A DNA stretch of 64,000 nt from Strigamia acuminata (Eukaryota; Arthropoda; Chilopoda; Geophilomorpha; Linotaeniidae): NCBI GenBank assembly GCA_949358305.1, contig OX442315.1, positions 1,922,001-1,986,000 of the forward strand. Direction: 5' to 3'. A program made the position numbers and the translations under genes. The notes below the pieces were generated by a model. It did not search any database. It saw nothing but the letters and a program-made list of their open reading frames with translations, and was not told the DNA's origin. Every line of letters starts with the position of its first letter. Positions within the stretch are counted from its first letter, which is position 1. Below are positions 60,253-64,000 of the stretch, piece by piece.

Positions 60253-61255
60253 ATGGCGGACCCAATAGCAGTTCTAACTGACCTTTTTAAGAGTGTAATG
60301 ATACAAAAGCGGGATGTTATTTGTTATGACACCACAAAGGGAAATATTGACCAATGGCTAGTAGCGTATGAAGCCACAATAGGCACGGATGAGGAGAGAG
60401 TTAAACATTTACCATTAGCGTTAAAAACTGATGGATTGGCATGGTTTGTGGAGTTATTAAAAAAGAATCCAACATGGACTTGGACCGAGTGGAAACCACA
60501 ACTTGAAAAAAAGTTTCGTAGAGGCCAGGAAAATGTTTTAAATACTCTTCACTTCATGAGACACACAGAAGGAACAGCAGATGCCTATATGAAGAAAGTC
60601 TTGGCCGAATGTGCTTTTTGTGTTGCCGGCACTTACTGAAGGACAAAAAATTAATTATGTTTACCAAGGTTTGAAGCCGGCAATGCAGCAAATGATGGTG
60701 ACAGTATTCCCGACTAAACTGGCAGAGATGGAACAAAGACTTAAATTGTATGAGACTATGAAAGTCAAGGATCTAGCGGATGTGCTGCTGTCACTTTTCA
60801 AAAAGGTAGTGGACAAAAAGGTGACTCCAGTAACAGCAGGTAAACTGAGTGGAACTGTAGTAACCCCATTAACCCACGATGAGCTTTTAGCTGAGAATGC
60901 AAGGTTGAGGCAACAGTTATTAGCTTTTGAGACAGAGGATCCGGAGTCTGAAGTACCCATCTTAATAGGAAGCCAGTGGTATGCACCAATGAAGCAAAGA
61001 GGTCAGAATTTTCAATACAAGAATTTTCAAGGAAGTATTAATAGAGGTGGTGGTCAAAATTACAATACTAATAATAACAACAATAGTAATAATAATAATA
61101 CTCGTTTGTGCGGATGCTATCATCATTTTAGTTGCGAGTTCTATAATCCACCAAGATACCAACAGGATAGAGGTGGTAATGCAGGAAGACCAAGAAGACG
61201 TAGAAGAGAAGGTCCTAATCCTACAGTCAACACCCAACAGCAGACGGAAAACTAG
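60253..61255 (+). pseudogene. Retroelement Gag with internal frameshift
   Basis: The first frame starts at ATG 60253 (MADPIAVLTDLF) with a retrotransposon Gag capsid region (WLVAYEATIG ... WTEWKPQLEKKF ... LHFMRHTEGTADAYM). It ends at 60639, and a second frame overlapping from 60611 continues Gag (INYVYQGLKPAMQQMM), ending in a basic Gln/Asn/Arg-rich nucleocapsid-like tail. A single-base change near 60620 explains the break. No CCHC knuckle; a CGCYHHFSC cluster may stand in for it. Confidence 0.7.
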
Positions 61256-61257
61256 AG

Positions 61258-61812
61258 GATCGGCCACAAAGAAATTGTTACCATCCAAATAGAAGTAAGA
61301 AGAAGAAGACAAGATGGAAAAAGGATAAGATCATAATAATTGACGCAAAAATTTCGGAGTCATTGTTGGAAATCCCAGTAATTGTAAAGAATTTGGAAAT
61401 AAAAGCAGTCATGGACACTGGAGCAAAAAGTAACCTTTTGAGTGAAGAAATAGCAGAAATGTTGCAGTTGAATTACATGCCTACGCCAAACATTAGATTG
61501 CGAGGAATAGGTAATGATTTAATAACTCCAGTGGGCAAGATAAATTTGAATATTTACATAGGACAATTGCAGTATGCAGTTGAAGTTTTGATAGTTAGAA
61601 ATTTCAATTACCAGCTTTTATTGGGTGATCCATTCATGACATTTGCGAGGTGTGTCGTCGATTACAACTTACAAAAAATCTTTGTGGGCCGAAATAGCGG
61701 AGTAGAAGCAGTTTTCCCGATGAATAAGACGTATGTGGATCAGAATTATGTAGCAAGAGTGACAAAAAATATAGCAATTTCACCAATGCACGAATGTGTA
61801 GACCTAGAGTAA
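61258..61812 (+). CDS. Retroelement aspartic protease
   Basis: The protease frame is open upstream into the end of Gag, in the -1 frame relative to it, as in elements that make Gag-Pro by ribosomal frameshift. The catalytic motif is VMDTGAKSNLL; LLLGDPFM near the C-terminal end of the domain corresponds to the flap-distal ILG motif. The frame stops before any reverse transcriptase. Confidence 0.75.
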   Translation, partial: DRPQRNCYHPNRSKKKKTRWKKDKIIIIDAKISESLLEIPVIVKNLEIKAVMDTGAKSNLLSEEIAEMLQLNYMPTPNIRLRGIGNDLITPVGKINLNIYIGQLQYAVEVLIVRNFNYQLLLGDPFMTFARCVVDYNLQKIFVGRNSGVEAVFPMNKTYVDQNYVARVTKNIAISPMHECVDLE

Positions 61813-62061
61813 ACATGTGAAGGTATATTCAACTGCACAGTTACACAGCTGACTGAGAAGCAGGCATCAAATGCTTGTTCTCAAGTTTTTGCGTGGTATT
61901 GCACGCTGTTACAACAAAACAAAAGTATAACAGTCATTTGTTTATTTTACTTAAGACAAGAACTATGCATTTTTTTAAAATAAACTCTTTTCAATACTTT
62001 TGGAAAGAAGTTGAATATATGTTGACTCTTTACGCATCATCCTGGATGAAAATAATTACTT
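61813..62061. other. Short intergenic
   Basis: Retroelement/viral boundary; nothing recognised. Confidence 0.3.
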
Positions 62062-64000
62062 TTAAATATTTATTTGTTTTTCTACATCATCACAAATTAA
62101 ATGAATTAAAAAATTTGGTAATTGACGGGGAGCAGAAGGATTATCAAAGATGTGTTCGTATTTACGTGCTACCATCTTAGGATTTTTTCCTGTTGTATAT
62201 ACCGAGTCATTATAATGCAAACAAAGATCTTTACTACAAAATCCTATTTTAAATAGGTTGTATCCCTCAATAGATATTCCAAAGTTCGATTGTATGAGGG
62301 AATCGCGGGATGCTTGTGAGTGATTTACAAAATCCAAAATTCCTAAACCGTTTAGAAAGTTTCCACTGATCTTTTTATTATCAGCAAATGGTGTTTTGCA
62401 GTGAACAAACTTTCTTATTCCAATTTCTTTAACAATTTGAAAAATATGTAAACTATGAAACGAAGTGTTATCGACCACAAACCATGTAAAGGGATAGTTT
62501 TTTCTTCGTAATTGGTTTTCAAATACATTTACATCTTTTGAAAAATTTTTTTCCATGTCAATTAGATATTTTACAGAGATTCCTGCGCCTATATTCATCC
62601 ACATTTTTGTACATAACTCACCTTCCAGTTTGTGAAATAGATCAAATGTCTTTTTGGAGCCTTCTACACAATAATAACAATATAAAATTTTTTCGATGTT
62701 TTGACTATTTACGTCGACTAATCCCTTATACGCAGCCATCATGTCTTGACCAAACGATACTTTTAATTTTTGCAACGATGCCATATTAAATTCGGGATCG
62801 AGAAGTGTTTGACATTCTGCTATTACTTGTGGTGTGTCTAGTGAAATAATTTCAATTTCGTCTCCATCAAAATCTGCACCATTTCTCTTAGTAATTGATA
62901 TTGGAATACCAACTGTATGTAAACTTGTGATACCCACAACAGTGTGAAATGTAATATTTTGAAAATCTAAACTCGGATATCGAACCAATAAAACAGCTTT
63001 GGGATTTCCAAGTACTTCAAATATCTTCCGCGGTAATATTACTTGGTTTGCCTTTATATTAGGTGCTGGAGTAATCACAGATCGACCTGTGTACATTATC
63101 CTTTTCGATAGTAAATGTTTCCTGAAGAAGTTTTCTTTACCTTTCTTAAACCGTTCCTCCATGTTTCCATGAATGAATTTGGTGTACAAAAATACTTTAC
63201 GTGTTTTTACAGTCTTCGGTGTAGTTCCATTGAGAGTCTTCGGTGCAGTTCCGTTGCGTGTCGTCTTCGGTGCAGTTCCGTTGCGTGTCTTCGGTGCAGT
63301 TCCGTTGCGTGTCTTCGGTGCAGTTCCGTTGAGAATCTTCGGTACAGTTCCGTTGAGAGTCTTCGGTCCACTTCCATTGAGAGTCTTCGGTGCAGTTCCA
63401 TTGAGAGTCTTCGGTGCAGTTCCATTGAGAGTCTTCGGTGCAGTTCCATTGAGAGTCTTTGGTTCGTGAATCTTCTGCAGCTTATGAGGCATAATTAAAA
63501 CTCTATCAGACGTCTGTTTTTCTTTCATGGTATTTACAAGACATCTTTTTATTTGACTTAGACAGTACTTGCTTCCTAAATAAAATTTTATAGGTGGGAC
63601 AATGAATTGATTGTCTAACAATAACGAATACTTTTTATCGATTAATTGTTTGCATATTTTTCTTGAAGATTGTTGATTTTGACCGCTGATTTGTTGTAAC
63701 TTTCTTATTCTATATGGTTTAAATTTATAACGTTTCATTAAAGTAATTAATCGTGCTAAATCAAACTTCTTACACGTGGGTCTAAAACACGATTTACAAA
63801 TAGAACAGATGATTATTTTAGCTTTCATGCGATCTAGGTTCGGATAAAAACAAAGAGGACACAAGTATCTTGATGTGTCGTCAATGTAAGACAATTTTGA
63901 ATTTCTTATTGAATTGGCATAAATGTACCGGTCAACAGCTTGATTTGAGGTTACAACACCTAGTTTAGTAAATGTTTGTGATTCCACGTTTGACAATTTA
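62062..64000 (-). CDS. lef-9: RNA polymerase largest-subunit homologue, LEF-9-like, 5' end outside window
   Basis: The frame is open to the right edge (the first visible start-like codon is only a TTG), so the N-terminus is probably missing. Near the start lies a cysteine cluster (CPLC ... CSICKSC ... C). The double-psi-barrel region shows the clamp-side TGRSVITPAPNI and the catalytic metal loop NGADFDGDEIE (about residue 372), where the three Asp bind the active-site magnesium. Size and domain content fit LEF-9, the beta-prime-like subunit of the baculovirus/nudivirus late RNA polymerase, rather than a full RPB1. The motif is closer to the cellular NADFDGDE than to typical LEF-9. About ten copies of an in-frame 8-residue PKTLNGTA repeat are inserted at ~175-265. 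Confidence 0.8.
   Translation of the reverse strand, partial: KLSNVESQTFTKLGVVTSNQAVDRYIYANSIRNSKLSYIDDTSRYLCPLCFYPNLDRMKAKIIICSICKSCFRPTCKKFDLARLITLMKRYKFKPYRIRKLQQISGQNQQSSRKICKQLIDKKYSLLLDNQFIVPPIKFYLGSKYCLSQIKRCLVNTMKEKQTSDRVLIMPHKLQKIHEPKTLNGTAPKTLNGTAPKTLNGTAPKTLNGSGPKTLNGTVPKILNGTAPKTRNGTAPKTRNGTAPKTTRNGTAPKTLNGTTPKTVKTRKVFLYTKFIHGNMEERFKKGKENFFRKHLLSKRIMYTGRSVITPAPNIKANQVILPRKIFEVLGNPKAVLLVRYPSLDFQNITFHTVVGITSLHTVGIPISITKRNGADFDGDEIEIISLDTPQVIAECQTLLDPEFNMASLQKLKVSFGQDMMAAYKGLVDVNSQNIEKILYCYYCVEGSKKTFDLFHKLEGELCTKMWMNIGAGISVKYLIDMEKNFSKDVNVFENQLRRKNYPFTWFVVDNTSFHSLHIFQIVKEIGIRKFVHCKTPFADNKKISGNFLNGLGILDFVNHSQASRDSLIQSNFGISIEGYNLFKIGFCSKDLCLHYNDSVYTTGKNPKMVARKYEHIFDNPSAPRQLPNFLIHLICDDVEKQINI
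63205..63465. repeat. 24-bp in-frame tandem repeat in the LEF-9-like gene
   Basis: Unit GTCTTCGGTGCAGTTCCGTT GAGA on the plus strand, about ten copies; one copy has an extra codon. The reading frame is kept. Confidence 0.95.

Larger units (their letters stand above)
58850..61812 (+). mobile_element. Gag-pro LTR retroelement remnant (Ty3-like)
   Basis: A TATA box (TATAAAAG, 58915) in a likely 5' LTR, AATAAA signals near 59110, a probable LTR end (CCACGTAACA, 59237) and a primer-binding-like TGGTGGAGATTGCGG follow in the expected order. Then come Gag and an aspartic protease frame. No reverse transcriptase, integrase or 3' LTR is present before 62 kb. Gag contains a frameshift, so the copy is dead. 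Confidence 0.7.

Noticed and set aside
63115-63498. Plus-strand repeat frames opposite the LEF-9-like gene
   Set aside because: Shadows of the in-frame repeat; the minus strand holds the polymerase domain.
62062-64000. Host RNA polymerase II largest subunit
   Set aside because: Far too short, no CTD, no introns, and only the barrel region is recognisable; fits a viral LEF-9-type subunit better.

Overview
The window reads as nuclear DNA of an invertebrate animal, AT-rich and full of transposable elements, in which a scattered set of genes from a large double-stranded DNA virus is embedded. The host part is shown by spliced genes: a ten-exon CPEB gene with consensus splice sites and a two-exon THAP-domain gene. 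It also holds an intronless FEM-1 homologue, a VHR/DUSP3-type phosphatase, a filamin-NHL gene fragment, copia-type and gag-pro LTR retroelement remains, a MITE and a tRNA-headed SINE candidate. I could not narrow the host beyond invertebrate metazoan.

The viral part lies in islands of tightly packed, intronless, very AT-rich open frames. Recognised products are a family B DNA polymerase, a D5-like primase-SF3 helicase, a small CHC2-type zinc-finger protein, a PIF-2 oral-infectivity homologue, an RNA polymerase largest-subunit homologue of LEF-9 type and a class I ribonucleotide reductase large subunit. PIF-2 with LEF-9 points to the baculovirus/nudivirus/filamentous-virus lineage (Naldaviricetes). 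Around these lie an unrecognised four-member paralogous family, several small membrane proteins, two larger membrane-anchored or secreted proteins and other unassigned frames. All recognised viral genes are open across their full visible length, so the element looks young or maintained.

Layout: 1-0.9 kb viral glycoprotein-like gene running off the left edge; 1-8 kb host or unknown frames, RING-like frame, copia relic split by a MITE; 8.9-13.7 kb primase-helicase island; 13.9-15.7 kb host CPEB; 16.6-17.5 kb cysteine-rich exons; 18.1-20.1 kb FEM-1; 22-27 kb three tandem paralogues; 27.1-28.3 kb foldback-like element carrying a filamin-NHL fragment; 29.3-33.6 kb DNA polymerase divergent from PIF-2; 34-36.2 kb THAP gene; 36.3-39.6 kb repeats; 39.6-42.1 kb RNR; 42.5-45.8 kb host-like gene and repeats; 46.2-48.9 kb fourth paralogue, small membrane proteins and CHC2 protein; 49-52 kb host-like gene, 20-bp satellite and phosphatase; 52.5-57.5 kb three viral-like genes; 58-61.8 kb retroelements; 62-64 kb LEF-9-like gene running off the right edge.

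Together the viral genes cover replication (polymerase, primase-helicase, zinc finger), nucleotide supply (RNR), transcription (LEF-9-like) and entry/virion membrane (PIF-2, small membrane proteins). Many have a run of T followed by a run of A just upstream of the start codon, a candidate shared viral promoter. The interleaving of spliced host genes with viral islands suggests an endogenous, fragmented or dispersed naldavirus-like genome, comparable in layout (not shown in ancestry) to the dispersed nudiviral genes of wasps carrying bracoviruses.
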